From Candidatus Competibacteraceae bacterium (GTDB taxonomy: Bacteria; Pseudomonadota; Gammaproteobacteria; Competibacterales; Competibacteraceae): a stretch of DNA of 9,124 nt. The first letter of the stretch is position 1; every line of letters starts with the position of its first letter. Below the pieces are notes generated by a model. That model did not search any database. It saw only the letters and a list, made by a program, of their open reading frames with translations, and had not been told where the DNA came from. Positions 1 through 6,459 of this stretch are shown piece by piece. The position numbers and the translations under genes are program-made. The DNA lies in the NCBI GenBank assembly GCA_020444985.1, contig JAGRHK010000041.1, positions 1-9,124 on the forward strand, given 5' to 3'.

Positions 1-489
1 AATACCGATCTGCTGGGTTTTTTCCAAACGGTAAATCGTTTGTTGCGAGTCTTCCGTCTTCTTCAGCGCGTAAACGAAGACCCATTCCGATTTTCCCACA
101 GTGATGTCGGATGGAGCGCCAGTGACCGGATCAAGCACCGGAAACTGAAACGTTTCGCCCGTATTTTCATCACGGAAGCCAGTATTGTAACCGCTGGTCA
201 ATACCAGTAGCCTCGTGCCGTCCGGACTCAGGGTGGTCGTGACCGCGCCGGAAGCATCGGCGTTGTCATCGGAGCGCAGTTCGGTATCGAAGCGCATGAA
301 CGCCGACCCAGGAGCGGCTTCCGGCGTGACAATTTTGCCGGTCGGCAATCGTGCTTCGAAGGGTTTTTCCTCGCACTCACCCACAGGTGCGTTATTGTCG
401 CGGCATTCATCATCGTCTGCTTGAACAATAGGCGATAAACTCATCGTCAGGCCAAGCAAACCAAGGAAAGTCATTGCTCTAAATCGCAT
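1..489 (-). CDS. Secreted YncE-like beta-propeller / alkaline phosphatase family protein, N-terminal part (runs off left edge)
   Basis: The reading frame is open for 163 codons from an ATG at 489 to the window edge, so only the N-terminus is visible. A Shine-Dalgarno-like GGAGAG lies about 8 bases upstream of the ATG. Residues 1-24 form a signal peptide ending in VQA before an acidic DDDE stretch, so the product is probably exported. Residues 48-102 carry LPTGKIVTPEAAPGS and, further on, SPDGTRLLVLTSGYN. This closely resembles the start of bifunctional YncE-like propeller/alkaline phosphatase family proteins as remembered, where the SPDG segment is the first propeller blade. In that family the phosphatase domain follows the propeller; here it would lie outside the window, so catalytic residues cannot be checked. 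Two cysteines (29, 39) in the mature N-terminus could form a disulfide. The coding call is firm; the family assignment is moderate. It could instead be a propeller-only surface protein. Confidence 0.75.
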   Translation of the reverse strand, partial: MRFRAMTFLGLLGLTMSLSPIVQADDDECRDNNAPVGECEEKPFEARLPTGKIVTPEAAPGSAFMRFDTELRSDDNADASGAVTTTLSPDGTRLLVLTSGYNTGFRDENTGETFQFPVLDPVTGAPSDITVGKSEWVFVYALKKTEDSQQTIYRLEKTQQIGI

Positions 490-514
490 GGTTTATTGCT
501 CTCCGCTTATCGAA

Positions 515-543
515 ATTATTACAATGATGTTGTTTTGTAACAA
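515..543 (-). promoter_or_regulatory. Putative sigma70 promoter for the secreted propeller gene
   Basis: On the minus strand there is a -35-like TTGTTA (538-543), a 17-bp spacer, and a -10-like AATAAT (515-520). A TG dinucleotide one base upstream of the -10 gives an extended -10. The element ends 25 bp before the ATG at 489, which leaves room for a short leader carrying the GGAGAG ribosome site. The -10 matches consensus at 5 of 6 positions and the -35 at 4 of 6, so this is a reasonable but untested promoter. Confidence 0.5.
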
Positions 544-656
544 AAAATCTGCTTGATTAAAGCAACTTTGATTTTGCCGCCCGCTTGATAAGAGAAGGTG
601 AAGAGAAAATTAAGATTTTGTGACCATGAGAGTTTTTCAGGTTCCAAAAACCAGCG

Positions 657-680
657 AACCGACTCTAGCGAGAGTCGGTT
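657..680 (-). terminator. Perfect 10-bp stem-loop downstream of the HEAT gene, possible terminator
   Basis: AACCGACTCT and its exact reverse complement AGAGTCGGTT flank a 4-base loop. The hairpin lies about 90 bp beyond the stop codon of the minus-strand HEAT-repeat gene. Read on the minus strand, a run of five T follows the stem after about six bases, which is later than in a classic intrinsic terminator. It may end transcription of the metalloprotease-HEAT unit before the next minus-strand promoter at 515-543. No T-run follows on the plus strand. Confidence 0.4.
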
Positions 681-703
681 GGGGAGGTCGGCGAGTAGCC
701 CGG

Positions 704-729
704 ATGGCGCATGGCGCATGGCGCATGGC
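704..729. repeat. Short tandem repeat, 7-bp unit ATGGCGC, about 3.7 copies
   Basis: Three perfect consecutive copies of ATGGCGC (704-724) are followed by a partial copy, ATGGC (725-729). It lies between the hairpin and the end of the HEAT-repeat gene and is not inside a supported coding region. The preceding bases GTAGCCCGGATGG resemble the arm of repetitive intergenic elements seen in many gammaproteobacteria, but no matching second arm is evident here. A 7-bp unit can expand or contract by slippage. Confidence 0.7.
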
Positions 730-772
730 CTGACCGCTTGCACCCAGGCTGCAAAAGTTGTTGTACGGCGGT

Positions 773-1702
773 TTAACCCCGGGGCAGACGACCCGTTATT
801 GCCTGCCGCACCTTGTCGATTTCAGCCGGCGTGAACTGGCGCGGGTCATCGGTGCTAAAATTTACGGGTAAACTCAGTCGCTTGACCAAGCTGACCACCG
901 CTAGATCGCACAGTCGCCGGCGCGGCTGAATGCCGGAAGGAACGCTGCCGCCAATTTCGCTCACATCGTCCAACGTTCCCGCAGCCAAGGCGTGTAAAAC
1001 TTCGGGAGCATCGATTTCTCGCAACACCGATAACAGAAATTCCCGCTCCGCCAGGGAACCGTTGGCGCTGGTTTGCAACAAGGTCAGCCGTGCGTCCCGA
1101 TGACCCAGACGGGAGAGACTGACCGCAATCGGTAACTGGACTGGAACAACCGGCGCCCAGGTTGCCAACTCGGTTTGCGCATCCCCAGCGCGTTCGCGCA
1201 ATGCCTCTAGCGCCTTCAGACTGGCTTCATTCGGGAAGTAGCTGAGCAGCAAAACAGTCGCCGCCGTGTCATTGCCCTGCTCCAGACTGGCGCGTAATGC
1301 TTCGCCCACCTCGGCCTGCTCCGCCAGTTGCAACGGATCGTGCCGTTCATAAAGCGCCAAGGCCGCTCGGGCGCGGATGTCCTGTAACGGATCGCCCAGC
1401 GCCTGCGTGAGCAAGGGGATCGCCGCCGGGTCAGCGAAGGTGGTTAACAACGCGACGGCTTGCAGACGCACCATCTCATTCTCGTCGCGCAGATAGGGTT
1501 GCAGATGGGGAATGATGCCAGCCCCTTGCTCGTTCAGTTGTGATACCGGTTCATAATCACCCGTGCGGGCTGCGGCAAAAGCCGTGTTGACTTGATGGGC
1601 AATGTCATTGTTCATGGCGATTCCTTGGGGAAACTGAAGAATAAACAGGGTCAGCAGGAGCGTTGCGCCCGCCAGGGATAACAGCCAGCCGCGCCGATTC
1701 AT
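773..1702 (-). CDS. HEAT-repeat protein with N-terminal signal/anchor
   Basis: This 309-residue protein starts at an ATG at 1702 with a GAGG-containing ribosome site a few bases upstream. Residues 1-5 are basic (MNRRG) and residues 6-24 are a hydrophobic helix, so it is either exported or anchored in the inner membrane facing the periplasm. Residues 60-125 contain two recognisable HEAT units: IIPHLQPYLRDENEMVRLQA, then the AIPLLTQALGDPLQDIRARA type. Helical repeats probably continue around 150-170, 190-240 and 262-280. HEAT solenoids are protein-binding scaffolds, and no catalytic motif is visible. The gene begins 15 bp after the stop of the metalloprotease gene on the same strand, so the two are probably co-transcribed and may act together, for example as partner or inhibitor; that link is inference. 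The specific family is not recognised. Confidence 0.8.
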   Translation of the reverse strand: MNRRGWLLSLAGATLLLTLFILQFPQGIAMNNDIAHQVNTAFAAARTGDYEPVSQLNEQGAGIIPHLQPYLRDENEMVRLQAVALLTTFADPAAIPLLTQALGDPLQDIRARAALALYERHDPLQLAEQAEVGEALRASLEQGNDTAATVLLLSYFPNEASLKALEALRERAGDAQTELATWAPVVPVQLPIAVSLSRLGHRDARLTLLQTSANGSLAEREFLLSVLREIDAPEVLHALAAGTLDDVSEIGGSVPSGIQPRRRLCDLAVVSLVKRLSLPVNFSTDDPRQFTPAEIDKVRQAITGRLPRG

Positions 1703-1717
1703 GAGCCTCTACTCTGT

Positions 1718-2818
1718 TCATGGATTCATCGTGTTCGCATGGGCCTTGGGAATTTTCTGGCCACGCTGATCGGTAATGCCATACATCAACAGCGGCTTTT
1801 CAGTCGCGCCGTAGAAATCGTTGACTCCGAGGGTGTGGCCCAGTTCATGAGCCAGCGTATCGCCGACATTTGTCCCGGCGTGATCCTCGAAAATACAGTT
1901 CTTGCCGAGGGTGCCCGCGTCGGTATCATCATGATTAGGATTGATATCTTGCTCGTACTCCCAGACGAAGAACACATTGAAGTCAGCGGCGGCATCACCC
2001 TTGGCAGTGACCAGATCCCATTCATGCTCGCTGGCCGGCACCCCAGCCAAATGCGAGGAGAAGCGCACGACAGTCCCCAAATCCTTATTGACCTTGACGC
2101 TGATGGCGCGCTTCTTGGTGACCTGGATATTGGCTTGCGGCAGGAAAATGTCGTTCATGGTGCGGACCCAGCCATCCACGCTACCGGTATTGCGACTGGT
2201 TTTGTGACCAGCGCTGTCTTCGACCAGATGAAACGAGACCTGAATGGTTTTCTTGGTCTTGACGGCAACCTCCAGGCTGGCCACGGTGATCGCGCCATCT
2301 TTGACATCAATCCATGTCGTGCCTTTGGTCCTGCCTTTGATAATCAATTCCCGGCCGCCATGCACGAAACATTTCGGGACATCCTCGACCGTGGCGATGC
2401 CGGGATTGCGACTGACCACCGTGAGATTGGCGGCATTCTTCAAGATCACGGTCTTTTGCCCGCTCATGGGCACCATCTGCCAGGGCGGGTTGACGGCGCC
2501 ATCGAAACCATCCTTAGGTTTTTTCTCCTCGAATTTGGGTTTGCCGGCGGGCGGCGTCGGCGTTGCGCCCGGACCGGTATACGTAACGCCCAATGCGCCC
2601 CAGGTTTTCGGGCCAACAATTCCGTCGACCTTCAATCCTTTCATTTGCTGAAAGGTGCGCGTAGCGGCATCGGTTTTTGATCCAAAGATGCCGTCTTCGA
2701 CCAGTTTTTTTCCCTGGGGCAGCTTGGCCAGAGGGACTTTTTGATTCAGTAACCCTTGCAGAAGTTTGACATCAGCGCCGGTGCTTCCCTTTTGGATCAT
2801 GCGATTTGCAGTTGCCAT
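1718..2818 (-). CDS. Peptidoglycan-binding domain / metzincin-like zinc metalloprotease fusion
   Basis: This 366-residue protein has several parts. Residues 10-77 form a PG_binding_1-type domain with its repeated D-G-I-x-G signature (DGIFGSKT and DGIVGPKTWGAL). Residues 82-103 are a Pro/Lys-rich linker. Residues 112-188 are a beta-rich segment that looks like a bacterial Ig-like (BIG2-type) domain. Residues 190-366 form the catalytic region. The zinc motif HELGHTLGVND (324-334) fits HExxHxxGxxD, with Asp334 as third ligand as in snapalysin-type metzincins, and LLMYG (Met345) is the expected Met-turn. There is no signal peptide: the binding domain starts almost at residue 1. Export would therefore need another route, or the protein is released by lysis. 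Two cysteines (150, 308) might pair. A purine-rich GTAGAGAGA site precedes the ATG at 2818. The peptidase assignment is strong by motif; substrate and target are unknown. Confidence 0.85.
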   Translation of the reverse strand: MATANRMIQKGSTGADVKLLQGLLNQKVPLAKLPQGKKLVEDGIFGSKTDAATRTFQQMKGLKVDGIVGPKTWGALGVTYTGPGATPTPPAGKPKFEEKKPKDGFDGAVNPPWQMVPMSGQKTVILKNAANLTVVSRNPGIATVEDVPKCFVHGGRELIIKGRTKGTTWIDVKDGAITVASLEVAVKTKKTIQVSFHLVEDSAGHKTSRNTGSVDGWVRTMNDIFLPQANIQVTKKRAISVKVNKDLGTVVRFSSHLAGVPASEHEWDLVTAKGDAAADFNVFFVWEYEQDINPNHDDTDAGTLGKNCIFEDHAGTNVGDTLAHELGHTLGVNDFYGATEKPLLMYGITDQRGQKIPKAHANTMNP

Positions 2819-3064
2819 AGCGATCTCTCTACACTCTGAAATTAAGATGTAGATTTAATCTCAAGTTTCATGCCATTTCTGCTAACGCTGGATTGCCACG
2901 TCATTCGCGGCTCGGTACGATTTGGGCTGGTCATTCCGAACGGTTCGAGTTGGTCCGGTGTGCGACAAGCCCCGTTGTTCATGGCGGGGAAGGATAGCGC
3001 AGACGGCGGAGTCGTCCTTGGTTTGAGTGAGGTGTCTGCTGCTGTTCGATGTACTGGCGAATGA
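2819..3064. other. Non-coding stretch before the transposase remnant, no recognisable content
   Basis: This is the upstream flank of the metalloprotease gene. Short open frames occur on both strands, but they overlap one another, lack convincing ribosome sites and resemble nothing known. No well-spaced -35/-10 pair for the metalloprotease gene could be picked with confidence, although the AT-rich part near 2840-2865 is the likeliest place. It may include further eroded mobile-element DNA, since the transposase remnant begins at its right end. Confidence 0.4.
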
Positions 3065-3383
3065 TGGAAATCGGCACTCCACCTGTCTATCCAGACCCAG
3101 CTCAACTGCGGCGAAGCCCGACACGGCTTAGCCAAAGGGCTGTTTTTTGCCAATCAGAGCGAGTTCCGCATAGCCGATTACGAGGCGATCATGAACAAGG
3201 CAGTTGCCTGAGCCTTTTGTCGAATGCCGTTGTTCTGTGGAAACCCTGCAAATCGAGCGTATCGTCACCGACCTTCGCGTCAATGGGATACTGAATCCTT
3301 GATGATGATTTCATCCATGTCTGGCCGCTGCAGCGTCGGCGATTACCCCCAACGGTGTCTACTTTATAAATGGGTCGATCACC
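3065..3383 (+). pseudogene. Tn3-family transposase (TnpA), C-terminal remnant, multiply frameshifted
   Basis: From 3065 the plus strand reads WKSALHLSIQTQLNCGEARH and continues GLAKGLFFANQSEFRIADYE, then AIMNKA. Homology then moves to another frame: CLSLLSNAVVLW (from 3205). It moves again to TLQIERIVTDLRVNG (from 3243), then DDDFIHVWPLQRR (from 3301), and finally ITPNGVYFIN (from 3342). In order, these match the conserved C-terminal end of Tn3-family transposases: the QLNRGE..H, LFFANQGEFR.GDYE, IMNKA.CL.LLSNA and PNGTY blocks. At least four frame changes and a TGA just upstream (3062-3064) mean no functional product. The N-terminal part, including the first catalytic acidic residues, is missing. 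No resolvase gene or 38-bp terminal inverted repeat was found nearby. This is an old remnant of a transposition event next to the Rpn gene. Confidence 0.75.
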
Positions 3384-3471
3384 GCGTGGAGATCGTCATC
3401 ACCGGAGAGCATGACACTCTCTAGTTACACGTCTTGGTAACGCCTCGGTCCCAGGGATTGGCTAAGACGGC

Positions 3472-4503
3472 GTGAAGCGGTACCCTGTTTCCATGCATGA
3501 TGCCAGCTACAAACTCCTGTTCTCTCACGCCGAAATGGTTGAAGACCTGTTGCGGGGTTTTGTGCCGCACGCCTGGGTCCAGGCCTTGGACTTCTCGACG
3601 CTGGAGAAAGTCAATGCCAGCTATGTTACCGATGACCTGCGCGACCGTCACGATGATGTGGTCTGGCGGGTCCGCTTTCAGGAACATTGGCTGTATGTGT
3701 ATCTGCTGCTGGAATTTCAATCTACCGTGGATCGCTTTATGGCGGTGCGGATTCTTAGCTACACTGGATTGCTCTATCAGGACTTGATTCGCAGCCAATC
3801 GCTCCATGAGGAGCGGTTACCTCCCGTCTTACCCATCGTGCTCTACAATGGCGATCCACGTTGGAAAGCGGCGGTCGAATTGTCGGAACTGCTCCATCCC
3901 GTACCCCAGGAATTGCAGGCCTACCAACCCCAACAACGCTACCTGCTCTTGGATGAAGGCGCCTACCCGGAATCTTCTTTACCCCCGGTGCGCAATTTGG
4001 TGGCCGCCGTCTTTCGCCTGGAAAACAGCCGCAGCGCTGAAAACGTCCTGGCGGTCGTCACCGCCTTACTGGACTGGCTCCAAGAGCCGCAACAAGCTCG
4101 CCTACGCCGCGTCTTTAGTGTTTGGATTCAGCGGGTGATCCTCGCTGGCAACAACGATATTCCCCGTGAACCACTGATCGAACTGGAAGAGGTACACACC
4201 ATGCTTGCGCAACGGGTACAACAATGGCAACAGGCGTGGCGCGCCGAGGGGCTTGCGGAAGGCCGGATGGAAGGGCGGACAGAAGGGCTTGCCGAAGGAC
4301 TCCAAAATGAGCGTTCGGCTTTCCTTCGACAGGCGCATCTACGCTTTGGCGCAGAAACCGCCACCGCCTTGGCGCCACTCCTGGAGCGCGTGACCAACCC
4401 GGAGCAACTGACCCAAATCGGCGAGTGGATCATCCTGTGCACTACGGGCGCGGATTTATTGGAGCGCACGCGAACGCTGGCTGACCGGCATCGCTCAAAA
4501 TGA
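3472..4503 (+). CDS. Rpn-family recombination-promoting nuclease / putative transposase (YhgA-like)
   Basis: The product is up to 343 residues with the hallmark Rpn/YhgA (PF04754) N-terminus, HDASYKLLFSHAEMVEDLLR (residues 9-28). The PD-(D/E)XK nuclease core follows: DDVVWRVRF (Asp61/Asp62) and YLLLEFQS (Glu81, Gln83), then the usual PIVLYNGD strand at 121-128. Members of this family are DNA endonucleases that promote RecA-independent recombination in E. coli; that role is known for relatives, not shown here. Residues 258-277 are a Gly-Glu-rich repeat (EGLAEGRMEGRTEGLAEG), common and length-variable in the family. The C-terminal 285-325 region resembles the DUF4351-like tail. The start is uncertain: GTG at 3472 or ATG at 3493 (MHDASYK, closer to the usual family start), neither with a strong ribosome site. 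It follows a dead Tn3 transposase, and such genes are often multicopy and mobile. Confidence 0.88.
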   Translation: MKRYPVSMHDASYKLLFSHAEMVEDLLRGFVPHAWVQALDFSTLEKVNASYVTDDLRDRHDDVVWRVRFQEHWLYVYLLLEFQSTVDRFMAVRILSYTGLLYQDLIRSQSLHEERLPPVLPIVLYNGDPRWKAAVELSELLHPVPQELQAYQPQQRYLLLDEGAYPESSLPPVRNLVAAVFRLENSRSAENVLAVVTALLDWLQEPQQARLRRVFSVWIQRVILAGNNDIPREPLIELEEVHTMLAQRVQQWQQAWRAEGLAEGRMEGRTEGLAEGLQNERSAFLRQAHLRFGAETATALAPLLERVTNPEQLTQIGEWIILCTTGADLLERTRTLADRHRSK

Positions 4504-4540
4504 GTGGAAGCGCCTCTGGATTGGCGAGAAAGGGGTTACA

Positions 4541-4660
4541 ATGGCCCGTCCCGACCTTCTTCCATTGGAACCGACTGAATCGGCGGCAACTCGATGGATT
4601 CAAGACCCAAAAGGTATTTTTCCATGCTGGAAGTGCAAGAACCTGTTGCAGAATGCGTAA
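4541..4660 (+). CDS. Possible 39-codon upstream ORF overlapping the acetolactate synthase start
   Basis: An ATG at 4541 is preceded by AAAGGGG with five bases of spacing, the strongest ribosome-binding site in this part of the window. It opens a 39-codon frame beginning MARPDLLPLEPTES and ending PCWKCKNLLQNA, with the stop at 4658-4660. It overlaps the first 37 bases of the synthase gene in a different frame, so ribosomes ending here could affect synthase translation. It contains a CxxC pair but no run of Leu, Ile or Val codons as in classical ilv attenuator peptides. The alternative is that TACAAT (4537-4542) is the -10 box of the synthase promoter, in which case this ATG would lie upstream of the transcript start and not be translated. 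Not recognised. Confidence 0.35.
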   Translation: MARPDLLPLEPTESAATRWIQDPKGIFPCWKCKNLLQNA

Positions 4661-6408
4661 CGCCGCCGCCGGCGCGCAGCGGCGCCGAGATCGCTATTGA
4701 TGTGCTGAATGAACTCGGCGTCGACTACCTGTTCGGACATACCGGCGGCGCGGTGATTCCCCTGCACGCTGAATTGAATCTGCGGCTGCGGCAAGGCCGG
4801 AAAACGCCTTGTTTCGTGTTATGTCGGCAGGAGGGCGCGGCCGGTCATGCCGCCGAAGGTTACGCACGGGCCAGCGGCAAAATCGGCGTTGCGCTCGCGA
4901 CATCCGGACCCGGTGCAACCAACCTGGTGACGCCCATTGCCGATGCCTACAAAGACTCGACGCCTTGTGTTTTTATCACCGGTCAGGTGCCCAGCGCCAT
5001 GCTCGGCAAAGATGCCTTCCAGGAAGTGGACATGGTCGGCATCACACGTTCCATTACCAAGCACAACTATCTGGTCAGAGAGGCTGGAGAACTGGCTGGC
5101 GTGTTGCGCCAAGCCTTTTTCATCGCAGGTAGTGGACGACCGGGTCCAGTGGTGGTGGACATTTGCAAGAATGCCCTGGTCGGCCCGTCGACGACCGAAC
5201 ATCCCCTCAAATTGCCGCGCGGTTATTGTCCCGAAACGGCCATGCATCGCCCGACCGCCGATCGCCTGCTGGCGGCGCTGCAAAGAGCGCAACGACCCGT
5301 AGTTATCGGGGGCGGCGGGATCATTAGCGCCGGAGCCAGCAGCGCGCTGCGCCAGTTCGTCGATCAGCGCCAATTGCCAATGACGCTGACGTTCATGGGG
5401 CTGGGGGCGATTCCCCACGACCATCCCCGGTGTCTCGGTATGCCGGGCATGCACGGCACAGTTGCCGCCAACCGGGCGTTACGGGATGCGGATTTCATCC
5501 TGAGCATCGGCGCGCGTTTCGATGACCGGGTCGCCGTGCGCGAATTCAGCCAGAGTAAAACCATTGCCCATGTCGATATCGATGCGACGGAGATTAGCAA
5601 GGCCATTGTGGCCGATTATCCGCTGCGCGCTAATGCTCGCGATTTCCTGAATTACGCCAATACCCGTGACGATGTGCGCGGGAATATTGATGAATGGCTG
5701 GATCAGTTAGGGGCGTGGCGGCAGGCGTATGCGCCCGCTTACCGAACGGGTGGACATTTCATTAAACCCCAGCATTTCATCGAAGAACTCTCCCGTTTGA
5801 CCCGGCAAACCAGCATCGTCGTTACCGGTGTTGGTCAGCACCAGATGTGGTCCGCGCTGTTCTACAATTACCAGGAACCGCGTCAGTGGATTAGTTCCGG
5901 GGGATTAGGCACCATGGGGTTTGGCTTGCCGGCGGCTATCGGCGCCTGTTACGCCCGTCCTGACAAAACCGTGTTGTGCATCGACGGCGATGGCAGCTTC
6001 CAGATGAATCTTCAGGAACTGGCCACTATTGCAGCCAACCGGATTCCCGTCAAAGTCTTCATCCTCAATAACGGCTTTCTGGGCATGGTGCGGCAATGGG
6101 AGGACATGTTTAACCAGGGCCATCATTATGAAACCTGTCTGGCGCGCACCGCCCAGTGTGATCCGGGGTGCATCGACCATCGAGAATGCCGGACGCCGAA
6201 TCCGAATTATCTGAACTTGGGGCAGACGTTCCCCGGCATCGAAACCGTGCGCATCACCCGTCCCGACGAGATCGTGCATGGCATCGAACGGGCGCTGAGT
6301 CATGCCGGTCCCTGTGTGGTCGATGTGTGGATTGATCGTACCGAAGACGTTAAACCGATGATTCCGCCGGGTGGAAGCCTGGCCGATATGATTCATGAGC
6401 TGGATTGA
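4624..6408 (+). CDS. ilvB: Acetolactate synthase large (catalytic) subunit, biosynthetic type
   Basis: This is a ThDP- and FAD-dependent cytoplasmic enzyme joining two pyruvates to 2-acetolactate (or pyruvate and 2-oxobutyrate to acetohydroxybutyrate), the first common step of valine, leucine and isoleucine synthesis. The ATG at 4624 gives 594 residues and has AAAAGG about nine bases upstream; an in-frame ATG at 4594 lacks a ribosome site. Domains in order, in numbering from 4624: N-terminal ThDP domain, with catalytic Glu70 in CRQEGAAGH and the SGPGATN loop at 94-100; central FAD-contacting domain, with IGARFDDRVA at 295-304; C-terminal ThDP domain, with GDGSFQMN at 455-462 and NNGFLGMVRQW ending at Trp492. 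Residues 504-522 form an unusual cysteine-bearing insert (Cys505, 512, 516, 522) before the conserved PNYLNL segment. No regulatory small subunit follows. Family certain; ilvB versus ilvI naming uncertain. Confidence 0.93.
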   Translation: MLEVQEPVAECVTPPPARSGAEIAIDVLNELGVDYLFGHTGGAVIPLHAELNLRLRQGRKTPCFVLCRQEGAAGHAAEGYARASGKIGVALATSGPGATNLVTPIADAYKDSTPCVFITGQVPSAMLGKDAFQEVDMVGITRSITKHNYLVREAGELAGVLRQAFFIAGSGRPGPVVVDICKNALVGPSTTEHPLKLPRGYCPETAMHRPTADRLLAALQRAQRPVVIGGGGIISAGASSALRQFVDQRQLPMTLTFMGLGAIPHDHPRCLGMPGMHGTVAANRALRDADFILSIGARFDDRVAVREFSQSKTIAHVDIDATEISKAIVADYPLRANARDFLNYANTRDDVRGNIDEWLDQLGAWRQAYAPAYRTGGHFIKPQHFIEELSRLTRQTSIVVTGVGQHQMWSALFYNYQEPRQWISSGGLGTMGFGLPAAIGACYARPDKTVLCIDGDGSFQMNLQELATIAANRIPVKVFILNNGFLGMVRQWEDMFNQGHHYETCLARTAQCDPGCIDHRECRTPNPNYLNLGQTFPGIETVRITRPDEIVHGIERALSHAGPCVVDVWIDRTEDVKPMIPPGGSLADMIHELD

Positions 6409-6459
6409 AGCAGGCGTCATCGCTTGTCCAGTTTCTCGTACACAATCTCTGGAGTCCGT

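Noticed and set aside
1739..2680. 313-codon open frame on the plus strand opposite the metalloprotease gene
   Set aside because: It is antisense to a gene with clear domains and catalytic motifs. Its product shows no recognisable domain, and long antisense frames are common opposite GC-rich genes.
2842..3153. Overlapping short frames on both strands in the gap upstream of the transposase remnant
   Set aside because: They have no ribosome sites of note, no recognisable motifs, and compete with one another. One overlaps the transposase homology on the opposite strand.
3049..3424. Plus-strand frames of 81 and 66 codons treated as separate genes
   Set aside because: Each covers pieces of the frameshifted Tn3 transposase remnant and is not an independent gene.
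4504..4623. Classical ilv attenuator leader before the synthase
   Set aside because: There is no run of Leu, Ile or Val codons and no terminator/antiterminator pair with a T-run.
4819..5454. 211-codon minus-strand frame opposite the acetolactate synthase gene
   Set aside because: It lies wholly within the well-conserved synthase coding region on the other strand, with no protein-family resemblance.
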